Notes: generated from the letters alone by a model not told the origin. Positions 1-8,569 are shown, counted from the stretch's first letter. The stretch: 64,000 bases of DNA from CBDFNC01 sp965249895 (GCA_965249895.1 CBDFNC010000002.1:248001-312000); one strand, 5' to 3'. Program-made: numbers and translations.

Positions 1-57
1 TGTTGGTGTGAGTTCAACTTCTTTTTAGCCACTGGTGAGAAGGATACTGATCTCTAA
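1..57 (+). CDS. C-terminal end of an unidentified gene (partial)
   Basis: Frame 1 of the plus strand is open from the window edge and gives about 18 residues ending in GEKDTDL before a TAA at 55-57. A strong terminator hairpin follows at once, as expected for the end of a real gene convergent with the TonB-dependent receptor. The tail is too short to identify the family. An open frame this short could arise by chance, so support comes mainly from the terminator. Confidence 0.35.
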   Translation, partial: CWCEFNFFLATGEKDTDL

Positions 58-90
58 ATAAAGAGTGAGGCATTAGCTCACTCTTTATTT
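56..90. terminator. bidirectional rho-independent terminator
   Basis: A perfect 14-bp stem (aaataaagagtgag at 56-69 against 77-90) encloses a 7-nt loop. The A-rich and T-rich flanks would serve transcripts arriving from either side: the partial plus-strand gene and the minus-strand receptor gene. Confidence 0.85.
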
Positions 91-99
91 ACTCAACGA

Positions 100-2154
100 T
101 TAAAATCTATAATCAGCTGTTACACCAACTGTGGTTGGCGCTCCCACTTCCGCAAGGTCATGCTTAAATCGATAGATATATTCTTCATTGGTTGCGTTTT
201 TAACGTAGGCGCGAACCGTAAAGCTATCAGCCTCATAACCGGCGTTCAGGTTTGCCACTGTATAGCCACCTGAGGTGAATTTTTCCGTATTTTTCAGGTC
301 GCTATAATATTCAGCAACATGATTCAAACGAGCGCCAAAGAAAATACCTGAATCAAACGACTGTTGGAAACCTATGCCTGCGGTAACTTCAGGGGCATAA
401 TTAAGCTCATTTCCTTCCAAATCACTGACAATTCCGGTTGGCGATTCAGTGATTTTTGTCTTTAACAAGCCTAAGTTGGCAAATACATTTAAGCCGCGGC
501 CAACAAATAAATTAGCATCTGTTTCCAAACCGTAGGTTTGGCTTTCAGGGATATTGGTCATAAACGTATCATACCTTCCCTGACCACCATTCGCGCGAGT
601 CTGGTAATTTTCATAGTCGTTATAGAACAGGTTGGTATTTACCGCTAACTTATTATCAAAAAACCTGGACCTGGCGCTTAACTCGTACGTCCACACAGAT
701 TCTTTTTCAAACAAATATATTTCTTTTCTGTGATTGTTAAACCCTGCGCCACCCGCGTTGTAGCCCTTCCTGGCGGTCAAGCCAAATGTGGAAGATTCAA
801 TGGGGGTATAGGTGATGCCAACTTTTGGCAGAAATACAGTTTCACCTTCATCAAACACAAAGTCCATGCCATAACCTTTAAACGCACGTTGCTGAGATTC
901 CTTTTCCAATCTTGCGCCAATCAGCAGGTTCCAGCTAGATGAAATGGCCGTTGTCGTATCGATAAACATAGCCATCGTCTTCACTTTATCATCTGTTTTC
1001 ATGGCGTCAGTTTTGCTGTCCTGATCCCGCTGATACAGGTAAACACCAGCGATACCACTGTAGTTCGCATCCGCCGGGTTGTATGCGAGTTTGGACTCGG
1101 CGGTATAGTTAGTTTCGTCCACATCGCCAGTCCATTCGACCAAAGGATAGGACTCAAACTTGGTTTGATAGTCTCTTTTTGAAAGTAATAAGTCTGCCGT
1201 CAGCTCATGGGAAAATTCATATTTTATATCGGCATTGTAAGACTGGCTTTTGGTATCTTGCCGCCTCGTGCCACGTTTATCTTTATTCTCATAATTGAAA
1301 TAGGGTTTTGAAACCAAGTTGGTATATTGACCTTCTTCATTTCTTGACACCAGGGTTAACTTCGCTGAAAGCTCCGGAATAGCCAGGGGCTGCCATAATA
1401 ATTTCCCCCTGATATTGTGACTGTTTAAATCGGATGGATCCCAGGGATAAACATCGCCGCCAGGCAGGGAGTAATCAATAGGTCCATTGCCTTTGGTTCC
1501 TTCTGCTGCAAGTCTGAAGGCAAGCTCATCCTCTTTTATCGGGCCGGACACCAGGGCCGCTAAATGATACTTGCTATCCTCATTTTCATAACCCGCGCGT
1601 ACTTTGCTTTCCCAGTCATAAGTCGGATCTTTGGTCTTAATGACAATGGCGCCGCCGATAGTATTACGACCCTGGGTGGTTGATTGCGGCCCTTTTAAAA
1701 TTTCAATTTGCTCCGTATCCCACAGACCGGCCTTACCAAAACTCTCTCCTGTCCAGGATTCAGCAACACCATCGATTGTGGTGCTTACGCGTGGCCTGGC
1801 ACCTGTGATATAAGAGAGAAACCCTTCCGATGAACCGCGGCCATCAACACCACGAATGTGCGGGATGCCCGACGGTGCGTTTAATACGTTAGGAGCGCGA
1901 TCCATTAAGTCGTAAAGAGAGCGGTCTTCGCCATTATCAACATCGTCCCCTGAAAATACGGTAACGGAAGTCGTTGTTTGCTGAAGAGAGCGGTCGAGTT
2001 TTTCTCCGGTAACTATGATGGTCTCGATCTGTTGCGATTTCGCGCCGGTATCATCGGCTACCGAGGTCGTTGATAACCCGGAACAAAAAAGACCAACTAA
2101 TATCGCCAATTGAGAAGGTTTCAGTGACAGTTTTCGGATGCTTGGTCGGAGCAA
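100..2154 (-). CDS. TonB-dependent outer membrane receptor
   Basis: Outer-membrane beta-barrel receptor for TonB-driven uptake, probably of a ferric siderophore or similar ligand (inference). A signal peptide covers about residues 1-33. A TonB-box-like segment, ETIIVTG, lies near residues 44-50. The plug domain follows to about residue 175 and contains the GPQSTTQGRNTIGGA region. The 22-strand barrel ends in the C-terminal aromatic signature (VTADYRF). The length of 684 residues is normal. The start is odd: this frame opens only at a TTG at 2154, while the best Shine-Dalgarno plus ATG (2165-2167) is out of frame with the signal peptide. The gene is divergent from an AraC-family regulator and Fur-like sequences lie between them, which suggests iron and ligand control. 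The substrate cannot be told from the sequence. Confidence 0.9.
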   Translation of the reverse strand: MLRPSIRKLSLKPSQLAILVGLFCSGLSTTSVADDTGAKSQQIETIIVTGEKLDRSLQQTTTSVTVFSGDDVDNGEDRSLYDLMDRAPNVLNAPSGIPHIRGVDGRGSSEGFLSYITGARPRVSTTIDGVAESWTGESFGKAGLWDTEQIEILKGPQSTTQGRNTIGGAIVIKTKDPTYDWESKVRAGYENEDSKYHLAALVSGPIKEDELAFRLAAEGTKGNGPIDYSLPGGDVYPWDPSDLNSHNIRGKLLWQPLAIPELSAKLTLVSRNEEGQYTNLVSKPYFNYENKDKRGTRRQDTKSQSYNADIKYEFSHELTADLLLSKRDYQTKFESYPLVEWTGDVDETNYTAESKLAYNPADANYSGIAGVYLYQRDQDSKTDAMKTDDKVKTMAMFIDTTTAISSSWNLLIGARLEKESQQRAFKGYGMDFVFDEGETVFLPKVGITYTPIESSTFGLTARKGYNAGGAGFNNHRKEIYLFEKESVWTYELSARSRFFDNKLAVNTNLFYNDYENYQTRANGGQGRYDTFMTNIPESQTYGLETDANLFVGRGLNVFANLGLLKTKITESPTGIVSDLEGNELNYAPEVTAGIGFQQSFDSGIFFGARLNHVAEYYSDLKNTEKFTSGGYTVANLNAGYEADSFTVRAYVKNATNEEYIYRFKHDLAEVGAPTTVGVTADYRF

Positions 2155-2226
2155 TTGAGGATTTCATAATCAATCTAATTCCTTAATTTAAAATATGAAA
2201 TGGAGAGCTAAAAATATTGGTGTATC

Positions 2227-2245
2227 TATAACGATAATTACCTTA
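2227..2245. promoter_or_regulatory. possible Fur box (weak)
   Basis: The sequence tataacgataattacctta contains an exact GATAAT hexamer and matches about 12 of 19 positions of the classical GATAAT-type Fur consensus. It lies just upstream of the TonB-dependent receptor, a typical Fur target. It could be chance in AT-rich DNA. Confidence 0.3.
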
Positions 2246-2364
2246 ACCCCGGGTATTCTGCGGATAGAGAAAGCCCTGATGGGTAAACGAATTTTTCACC
2301 TGTTTTATCTTGGTTTATCCAGCATAAACTCCTGTGAGTTACGCTACTGATACAAATGAAACTA

Positions 2365-2383
2365 AATAAGAATAATTATTGTT
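2365..2383. promoter_or_regulatory. possible Fur box between receptor and AraC genes
   Basis: aataagaataattattgtt matches about 13 of 19 positions of the Fur consensus and has a palindromic core, aataattatt. It lies in the divergent intergenic region about 70 bp before the AraC-type regulator. Iron control of the pair would fit PchR/YbtA-type regulator-receptor loci. Confidence 0.45.
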
Positions 2384-2454
2384 TGAGTTTATCTTGATGG
2401 CTTTGGGTAAAAAATGATAAAAAGTACTGCATTATCGTCAGTTCTTTATGAGAA

Positions 2455-3444
2455 ATGCGCATGGAGCGTTTGTTAACTTCCCACAGTCAGATATCGGTAT
2501 CCGAGCTATGGGACAAGGCGCAAAAGCAGGGTTTCACCTGGCAAGCGACTAACCTGATACGTCAGAATAAAATTGCCCTTAGCGGGCGTTTTTTTGGCGA
2601 CAACTACCCCGGCTTTGAGTTGCGTGCCTGCGATTGTAACGAGCAGGCCAACTTTACAGTCAAGTCCCAATCGCCCGTCTGTTTACTACTGTGCCTGGTG
2701 CTGGAGGGGGAGATACAGTTTGCCCTGGACGGCAAGCAGTTTGCTGTATCCAGTGGTTTGAAAGCACAGGCTCTGTTAGTGAATGTAACTAAGGTATGTG
2801 AATTTCAGCGGCATTTGGTACAAGGGCGCAGGATAAAAAAAATAAATATCAGCATTGAGCAAGACTGGCTAAAACAACAGATGGGAGAGCTATTGGAAAG
2901 TGAAACCGATCTGTTGCCCCTGCTTGACGGGCATCTCGCCACCCAGACATTTACTGCGTCTGAAGAGCTACAGGCTTTGGCCCAGCAGCTGTTTATGGCT
3001 GAGGCAGCGGCCAAACCGCTGCAGAATCTGCGCCTGCAAAGCCATTCCATGGTGTTGATGGAAGCCTTTCTGACTGAGGTGTTAAACCAAGGGAGGTCGA
3101 AATTTAGCGGGCAAAACAGCAAAGCTTCCGGATTGATCAGCGAAGTTGAGCGTATCTTGAGTTCATCACAAACCAAAGAGCTGGAACTGCCGCAATTAGC
3201 CGCCATGACCGGCAAGAGTATCAGTCAGCTGCAGCGTAGTTTTAAGCAGCGATATGGCAAAACTGTGATGGCTTACTACCGTCAGCAAAAATTGTTACAG
3301 ATGAAACGAGCCCTGGAGCTAGGAGAAGTTTCTGTGGGCCAGGCTGCTTATATGTCGGGTTATAATCACAGAGCTAATTTTGACACCGCGTTTCGCCGGG
3401 AGTTTGGATTCCCACCCGGGCAATGTAGTAAGCCTAAGGCTTAG
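2455..3444 (+). CDS. AraC-family transcriptional regulator
   Basis: DNA-binding regulator of 329 residues. The C-terminal third (about 225-325) is an AraC-type double helix-turn-helix: the first helix pair lies around LPQLAAMTGKSISQLQRSFK, and the second ends in the signature segment around YNHRANFDTAFRREFGFPP. The N-terminal part is a ligand-sensing region of the size seen in PchR/YbtA-like siderophore regulators. The divergent TonB-dependent receptor is its most likely target (inference). The ATG at 2455 has another in-frame ATG two codons later; the upstream ribosome-binding site is weak, so the exact start is uncertain. Confidence 0.88.
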   Translation: MRMERLLTSHSQISVSELWDKAQKQGFTWQATNLIRQNKIALSGRFFGDNYPGFELRACDCNEQANFTVKSQSPVCLLLCLVLEGEIQFALDGKQFAVSSGLKAQALLVNVTKVCEFQRHLVQGRRIKKINISIEQDWLKQQMGELLESETDLLPLLDGHLATQTFTASEELQALAQQLFMAEAAAKPLQNLRLQSHSMVLMEAFLTEVLNQGRSKFSGQNSKASGLISEVERILSSSQTKELELPQLAAMTGKSISQLQRSFKQRYGKTVMAYYRQQKLLQMKRALELGEVSVGQAAYMSGYNHRANFDTAFRREFGFPPGQCSKPKA

Positions 3445-3516
3445 GTCGGCCCTTTGCGTTCGTTGTTGAATGGTTGCAAGAAAGGGAAAGCATCCAGAGC
3501 TGAGTCTGATTTGACG

Positions 3517-3549
3517 TTATAATAAAACCCTCTCTATCAGTGAGAGGGT
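3517..3549 (-). terminator. terminator overlapping the nuoN stop codon
   Basis: Read on the minus strand, an 8-bp GC-rich stem (arms 3542-3549 and 3527-3534) is followed by a T-rich run. The hairpin uses the last codons of nuoN itself, so it closes the 16-kb nuo operon right at the stop codon. Confidence 0.75.
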
Positions 3550-4947
3550 CCAGCCAGGAAACAGGCCTAAGGCAAGGGTTCCGGTTGTGGTGATTAGCAG
3601 CACGCTGCTGGTGGCTAGATCCGGCAAATAAGGAATGTTTTGCTCAGGCTCTGTCATAAACATCAGCATGATTATACGCAGATAATAAACCGCCGACACC
3701 ACACTCATCAGCACAGCGGTCAGGGCTAAGCCGATGTATTGCTGCTCTATCAGCGCCAGAATGATATAGAACTTGGCAAAGAAACCCGCCGTTGGCGGAA
3801 TACCTGCCAGCGAGAACAGGAAGAGCAACATCAGCAGGGCCAGGCCAGGGTGCTGCTTTGCCAGGCCAGTCAGGTCGACAAGCCTGTCCATCTTATGTTC
3901 TTGGTGATGCAGGGCGATAATCACCGCAAAAGCTCCCAGGCTCATAAATAAATAGGCCTGGAGGTAATAAAGCAACCCACTAAGATGGCCGGTCACTAAG
4001 CCAAGCAAAATAAACCCGCCGTGACTGATACTCGAATAGGCCAGCAAGCGCTTAATATTGGACTGTACCAGGGCCATTACGCTGCCCAAGATCAGGCTCG
4101 CCAGGGCAATAACCATCACCAGATCAAGCCAGATATCGGATAACTCTCCCAGTCCGGATATAAATACCCTGAGCAGAACGGCGAACCCAGCCAGCTTTGG
4201 CCCTACGGACATAAAGGCGGTGATGCTGGTGGGCGCCCCTTGATAGACGTCTGGCGCCCACATATGAAATGGCACGGCGGCAAGCTTAAAGGCAAATCCC
4301 GCCAACAGTAAGGCGGTAGCCAGTAACACGGCGGGTTTGTCTTGCTCATCAGCGGTCAAGGTTTGGCTGATATCGGATAATACAGTGGTGCCGGTGAGAC
4401 CATAGATAAACGAGATGCCATAGAGCAAGGTGGCGGAGGAGAGGGCGCCCAAAACCAGATATTTCAACGCGGCTTCATTGGCACTCAGGGTTGTGCGTAA
4501 GTAGCCGGTCAGCAGGTAAACCGACAGGGACATCAGCTCCAGCCCCACATAAAGGGAGATAAGATCGGCAGCTGAAACCATCAACATCATGCCGCATAAG
4601 GCAAACAGGATGAACAGATAGTATTCGGTATGATTGAGCCGCTCTACCCTGAGGAAATGAAAAGAGAGTAGCAGCACAAGCCCGGTAGCTAGATACAGCA
4701 GCAATTTAAAATAGAGCGAAAAGCTGTCCAGTACGAACATACCGTTGTAACTCGAATTGTCTGATATCCCAAGGATAAGAGACACCATCGCGGTGGCGAA
4801 AACAGTAGCAAATGCCAGAGAGGCCATCAGGCTTTCTTTTTTCCCCTTAAGTACCAAGTCAAGCAGCAGTAGCGTACAAATAAGACTGATTAATGTGATT
4901 TCCGCCAGGCTCGCATAAACCGAGTCGATTATAGATTCATAATTCAT
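3517..4947 (-). CDS. nuoN: NADH-quinone oxidoreductase subunit N
   Basis: Membrane-arm antiporter-like subunit of complex I, 476 residues and about 14 transmembrane helices, next to the NuoJ/K/A end of the arm in known structures. Family features include the buried Glu in VGLELMSLSVYLL, the segment FKLAAVPFHMWAPDVYQGAP with the conserved Lys, and SSISHGGFILLGL. It is the last gene of the operon and overlaps the end of nuoM by 11 bp, suggesting translational coupling. A terminator hairpin is built into its last codons. Confidence 0.97.
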   Translation of the reverse strand: MNYESIIDSVYASLAEITLISLICTLLLLDLVLKGKKESLMASLAFATVFATAMVSLILGISDNSSYNGMFVLDSFSLYFKLLLYLATGLVLLLSFHFLRVERLNHTEYYLFILFALCGMMLMVSAADLISLYVGLELMSLSVYLLTGYLRTTLSANEAALKYLVLGALSSATLLYGISFIYGLTGTTVLSDISQTLTADEQDKPAVLLATALLLAGFAFKLAAVPFHMWAPDVYQGAPTSITAFMSVGPKLAGFAVLLRVFISGLGELSDIWLDLVMVIALASLILGSVMALVQSNIKRLLAYSSISHGGFILLGLVTGHLSGLLYYLQAYLFMSLGAFAVIIALHHQEHKMDRLVDLTGLAKQHPGLALLMLLFLFSLAGIPPTAGFFAKFYIILALIEQQYIGLALTAVLMSVVSAVYYLRIIMLMFMTEPEQNIPYLPDLATSSVLLITTTGTLALGLFPGWTLSLIERVLL

Positions 4948-6412
4948 AGCTCAGCCGCGATAACAGGTGTTCGACACTCGTGTCGAGCAGGTGAATAAAA
5001 GGCAAGGGATAGAAACCAAGCCAGACAACGAAGATCAGTAGTATCAGCGCCGCTATGATTTCTCTGAAATCCAGATCCTTAAGCCCAGAAAGTTGCGGGT
5101 TGGTTATCGGCCCCAGGGCCACTTGTCGATACATGCCAAGCAGGTAAATGGCGCTTAATGCAGTGCCGCCAATAGCCAGGGTGGCAAACAGCTTGTTAAC
5201 GGCAAATGTGCCGCTCAGCACATAAAGTTCTCCTACAAAAGAGCCCGTGCCGGGTAACGCCATGGATGCCAGGGTGAACAGGGCGAAAAACAGGCTGTAA
5301 AGGGGGATTAATTTCATCAGTCCGCCAAAATTTGCTATGTCTCGGCAGTGGGCCCGCTCATAAAGAAAACCCACAAATAAAAACAGCGCACCTGTGACTA
5401 TGCCGTGGTTAAACATCTGTAATATCGCACCTTCCACACCCTGCTTGTTGAAGGTAAACAACCCCAGGGTGACAAATCCCATATGGCTGATACTGGAATA
5501 AGCCACCAGTTTTTTCAGATCGGTTTGTGCCAGCGCCAGTAATCCGCCGTATAAGATGGCGACCACAGAGAGCAGGCCAATCATCGAGGAAAAATACTGG
5601 GAGGCTTCCGGCAACAAGGCTAAGGAAAAGCGCAGAAAGCCGTAACCGCCCATTTTTAATAAGACACCCGCCAGTATGATGCTGCCTGCGGTGGGAGCCT
5701 GCACATGGGCATCGGGAAGCCAGGTATGGAAGGGGAACATGGGCACTTTAATGGCAAAACCGATAAAGAAAGCAAGAAACACCCAAAACTGCACCTCAAA
5801 CGGCAGTTGAAGCCGGGACAGGGTTAACCAGTTAAAGGTATTTCCGGCGCTGAAGTAAACGGCCAGGATCCCCAGCAGAAACACCAGGCTGCCGAGCAGG
5901 GTATATAGGAAAAACTTCAGGGTTGCATAGTGACGGTTGCTGCCGCCCCAGACACCGATAAGCAGGTACATGGGGATCAGCATGGCTTCCCAGAATATAT
6001 AAAACAAGAAGAGATCCAGGGCGCAGAACACCCCCAGCATCAGCGACTGCATCACCAGGATGCAGGCAAGAAATTGCTTTATCCGAACTTGGATGGCTTG
6101 CCAGGAAGCGAGCAAGCAGATCCAGCACATTAACGCCGTGAGAAAAACAAAGAGTATGCTCAGGCCATCCACCCCTAGCTGATAGTGGATATTCAGCGCC
6201 GGGATCCAGGGTATTTGCTCCTGAAATTGCATATGGTGAGTGGATGGCTCAAACAGTAAAACCAGCCAAATCACCAGCAGCAGATCCAGGCTGGAAAAGC
6301 TTAGCGCGAGCCATTTTGCCTGTGCCTCGGTCCGGGCGAAGGGCAACAATAAGGCCCCTGCCAGGGGCAGCAGTAAGATAAATGTCAGCAGCGGAAAATC
6401 CACCACAATCAT
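4937..6412 (-). CDS. nuoM: NADH-quinone oxidoreductase subunit M
   Basis: Membrane-arm proton-pumping subunit of complex I, about 491 residues. The family motifs are clear: FYIFWEAMLIPMYLLIG with the essential Glu, KVPMFPFHTWLPDAHVQAP with the TM7 Lys, and SSISHMGFVTLGLF. An in-frame GTG lies two codons upstream at 6418, directly after a good AAGGA-type site, so translation could start at 6418 or at the ATG at 6412. The start region is duplicated 50 bp upstream (6410-6469), and the short reading frame of that copy ends on this ATG. nuoN follows with an 11-bp overlap. Confidence 0.96.
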   Translation of the reverse strand: MIVVDFPLLTFILLLPLAGALLLPFARTEAQAKWLALSFSSLDLLLVIWLVLLFEPSTHHMQFQEQIPWIPALNIHYQLGVDGLSILFVFLTALMCWICLLASWQAIQVRIKQFLACILVMQSLMLGVFCALDLFLFYIFWEAMLIPMYLLIGVWGGSNRHYATLKFFLYTLLGSLVFLLGILAVYFSAGNTFNWLTLSRLQLPFEVQFWVFLAFFIGFAIKVPMFPFHTWLPDAHVQAPTAGSIILAGVLLKMGGYGFLRFSLALLPEASQYFSSMIGLLSVVAILYGGLLALAQTDLKKLVAYSSISHMGFVTLGLFTFNKQGVEGAILQMFNHGIVTGALFLFVGFLYERAHCRDIANFGGLMKLIPLYSLFFALFTLASMALPGTGSFVGELYVLSGTFAVNKLFATLAIGGTALSAIYLLGMYRQVALGPITNPQLSGLKDLDFREIIAALILLIFVVWLGFYPLPFIHLLDTSVEHLLSRLSYEL

Positions 6413-6480
6413 CGGCACTTATACATCCTTTTTCGCGCCAGGAAAATCCCCAGGCTCATAATCGGCATTTATACGTCCTT
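6410..6480 (-). repeat. duplicated nuoM ribosome-binding site and start (50-bp shift)
   Basis: On the minus strand, AAGGA-CGTATAA-ATGCCGAT is followed 50 bp later by AAGGA-TGTATAA-GTGCCGAT, the true nuoM start, and both continue with a similar GGATTTTCC stretch. The upstream copy opens a 19-residue frame, ATG at 6469, whose TGA at 6410-6412 overlaps the ATG of nuoM. It looks like a diverged tandem duplication of the nuoM 5' end that now forms a leader frame. Confidence 0.7.
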
Positions 6481-6649
6481 ATATCAGCAAGACCGAGGTC
6501 ATTAACACGAGCGCCAGTATCACACCCGTAGTCATCGTCAGGGCATAGTGGTTGAGTTGCCCGCTATGACGTTGTTTTAGTTTTCTCGCCAGCGACATCA
6601 CCAAGCTGGCTATGCCATTCACGGCGCCATCGATGAATTTTTTATCCAT
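6479..6649 (-). pseudogene. detached C-terminus of the adjacent MrpD/NuoL-like subunit
   Basis: The minus strand encodes a 56-residue peptide opening MDKKFIDGAVNG, with HSGQLNHYAL in the middle, and ending in a hydrophobic helix (about residues 41-56). This is the C-terminal signature of NuoL-type antiporter subunits (DG.VNG, then G.L..YA, then a last transmembrane helix). It belongs to the upstream gene but is out of frame with it because of the 39/40-bp duplication at 6635-6713. The ATG at 6649 could allow separate translation; the upstream Shine-Dalgarno match is poor. Confidence 0.75.
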
Positions 6650-6713
6650 AACAAGCCCTATAGCTGGCTAAGGAGAATTTTTTATCCATAACAAGCCCTA
6701 TAGCTGCTAAGGA
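6635..6713 (-). repeat. 39/40-bp tandem duplication causing a frameshift
   Basis: Units 6635-6674 (40 bp) and 6675-6713 (39 bp) are identical except for one extra G in the first (tagctGgctaag against tagctgctaag). A 39-bp duplication would add 13 codons in frame. The extra base shifts the frame and leads to a stop at 6642-6644, so the antiporter gene loses its proper C-terminus. Confidence 0.9.
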
Positions 6714-8279
6714 GTGCAGCCAGGGTATTAGGCCTTTCATCAGCAAACGGGAGACGAAGTTTTCCCAGGCAGATAAGGGAAAACGGGCAAACCAAAGTAA
6801 AACCAGCGCACCCTTACGGTAAAACCAGTCCGTATCCAGACTCAGGGTATTTTCCAGGGTTAAATGTTTTAGCAACAGGAAGAATCCCACTGCGGTAAAT
6901 ACCAGCAGACTTAACGTGCCGATGACGTGCTCGGTGGTATAGGGCTGGAAGGCTACGGGGTAGGGGAGTAAGGCATACAAGCTAGCGGGAAAGAGGCCAA
7001 TAAACAGGCATGCAATGGCTGCTATTGCCATGGCCAGTCGCATATTCAGCGGCGGCTCATTGGCGTGAAGATCTGCATGTTGAGCGAAGAACATATAGTA
7101 GGGCAGTTTAAGTCCAACGCTTAAAAAGGTGCCTGATGAGGCCAGCATCAGCAACAAGGCGATAATATTTCTTTGATCCAGCTCGGCAGCAGCCACCACC
7201 ATGGATTTGCTGACGAAACCACTAAACAGAGGGAGGGCGGAGATGGACACGGCCCCCACCATATACAGCAACAGGGTGATGGGCATGGTTTTATATAAGC
7301 CGCCAAGATCTGTGAGCTTGCGTTTTCCGGTGACGTAAATCACCGCACCGGCACCCATAAACAGCAGCCCTTTGTAGAGGATATGGGCAAATGCATGGGC
7401 GGTGGCGCCGTTGATGGCGAGTTCGGTGCCGATCCCTACGGCGGCCACCATATACCCCACCTGGCTGACAATATGATATGCCAGCAGGCGACGGCAGTCA
7501 TTTTCCAGTACGGCAAATACCACACCGTAGATAGCCATAATAGTACCCAACCAAATCAGCATTTCGGTGCCTGGAAACACGCGCAATAATACGTAAATCG
7601 CTGTTTTGGTTGTAAATGCGCACATAAACACGGCCCCGGTTACCGTGGCTTCCGGGTATGCATCGGTCAGCCAGGCATTCAGTGGCGGCGCAGCGGCATT
7701 AAGCAGAAAACCGGTTAAAATCAGGTAAAAAGACAGGGAGTGGGTCTGTTGCATAGGGCCGACAAGTAAAGATCCGGTGGCCTGATAATGTAAAACGATG
7801 CCCGCTAACAGGCACAAACCTCCGGCGATATGCACCAACAGATAGCGAGCTCCGGCGCCGAGGGCCGCTTTACCGCCCTGGCTAAAGATCAGATAGGCTG
7901 AACTAAACGCCATCAGCTCCCAAAACACAAACAGGGTAAGGTAATCCCCGGCAAACACTACCCCTAAGGCGCCGCCCATATATAAAAATGCAGCGCTATG
8001 TTCACGGGGTTTGGGATGATGCAGGGAATAACACATGCCAATCAAGCCCATCAGTACAAAAACATAGGCAAAAACCAGGCTGAGTTTGTCCACCTTACTC
8101 AGGAGTAATTGCTGACCGAGCATGGTGAAATGGCCGTAATCTCCCTGGCTTATGGCGGCAAGGCCGGTGATAGCCAGTATGGGGGTAAGGATCATGATTA
8201 GCTGGCCTATTTTTCCTTTTACCAGCAGCACGGCGAACGCGGCAAGAATTAACAATAACCCAGGGTGGAAGCCGCTCAT
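6642..8279 (-). CDS. MrpD/NuoL-like antiporter subunit of complex I, C-terminally frameshifted
   Basis: Polytopic antiporter-like subunit of 545 residues standing where nuoL is expected. The core is typical of MrpD-type proteins in nuo clusters: FVFWELMAFSSAY with the buried Glu, PPLNAWLTDAYPEATVTGA, AFTTKTAIYVLLR, NDCRRLLAYHIVSQVGYM, and AHILYKGLLFMGAGAV. The usual TM7 lysine before the PLH.WL-type motif is not seen; Leu/Asn occupy that stretch, as I recall for this subfamily. The last ten residues (after VMDKKF, about residue 535) are read in a wrong frame after a tandem duplication. Restored, the protein would be about 590-600 residues with a NuoL-type tail. Its start overlaps the preceding small gene by ATGA (8276-8279). 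Confidence 0.9.
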   Translation of the reverse strand: MSGFHPGLLLILAAFAVLLVKGKIGQLIMILTPILAITGLAAISQGDYGHFTMLGQQLLLSKVDKLSLVFAYVFVLMGLIGMCYSLHHPKPREHSAAFLYMGGALGVVFAGDYLTLFVFWELMAFSSAYLIFSQGGKAALGAGARYLLVHIAGGLCLLAGIVLHYQATGSLLVGPMQQTHSLSFYLILTGFLLNAAAPPLNAWLTDAYPEATVTGAVFMCAFTTKTAIYVLLRVFPGTEMLIWLGTIMAIYGVVFAVLENDCRRLLAYHIVSQVGYMVAAVGIGTELAINGATAHAFAHILYKGLLFMGAGAVIYVTGKRKLTDLGGLYKTMPITLLLYMVGAVSISALPLFSGFVSKSMVVAAAELDQRNIIALLLMLASSGTFLSVGLKLPYYMFFAQHADLHANEPPLNMRLAMAIAAIACLFIGLFPASLYALLPYPVAFQPYTTEHVIGTLSLLVFTAVGFFLLLKHLTLENTLSLDTDWFYRKGALVLLWFARFPLSAWENFVSRLLMKGLIPWLHSLAAIGLVMDKKFSLASYRACYG

Positions 8280-8569
8280 TCAGGCTCCCCTGGTTTATCT
8301 TTTGGCGACTTAGGTTTATCGTCGTAATAGTGCTCGTTTTGCATTATTCCACATGCATGACCGAGGAACTTAGCCACCACTATGATGATCAGGCAGGCGC
8401 AAAACCCAAACAGGGCGTACCATCCTGGAATACTCCATGGAAATTCACCGTGTGCTTTATCAATCAGCAGATCACACAGCAACACCAGGGTAGCGGTAAC
8501 CGCCAGCAGCCACATTCTGTGTTTTTGATAATGCTGATCGCCAACAAAAGACAGCAATTTTTTTTTCAT
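8276..8569 (-). CDS. small two-helix membrane protein between antiporter genes
   Basis: 97-residue protein of unknown function. The frame is open further upstream, but the ATG at 8569 overlaps the stop of the preceding antiporter gene (ATGA, 8566-8569), as for its neighbours, so I choose that start. A transmembrane helix covers about residues 19-36 and a second about 50-75; the tail is charged and proline-rich (KPKSPKDKPGEPE). It is translationally coupled on both sides (ATGA overlaps), which argues for a structural or assembly role in the same complex (inference). I do not recognise it as a standard Mrp or Nuo subunit. Confidence 0.85.
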   Translation of the reverse strand: MKKKLLSFVGDQHYQKHRMWLLAVTATLVLLCDLLIDKAHGEFPWSIPGWYALFGFCACLIIIVVAKFLGHACGIMQNEHYYDDKPKSPKDKPGEPE

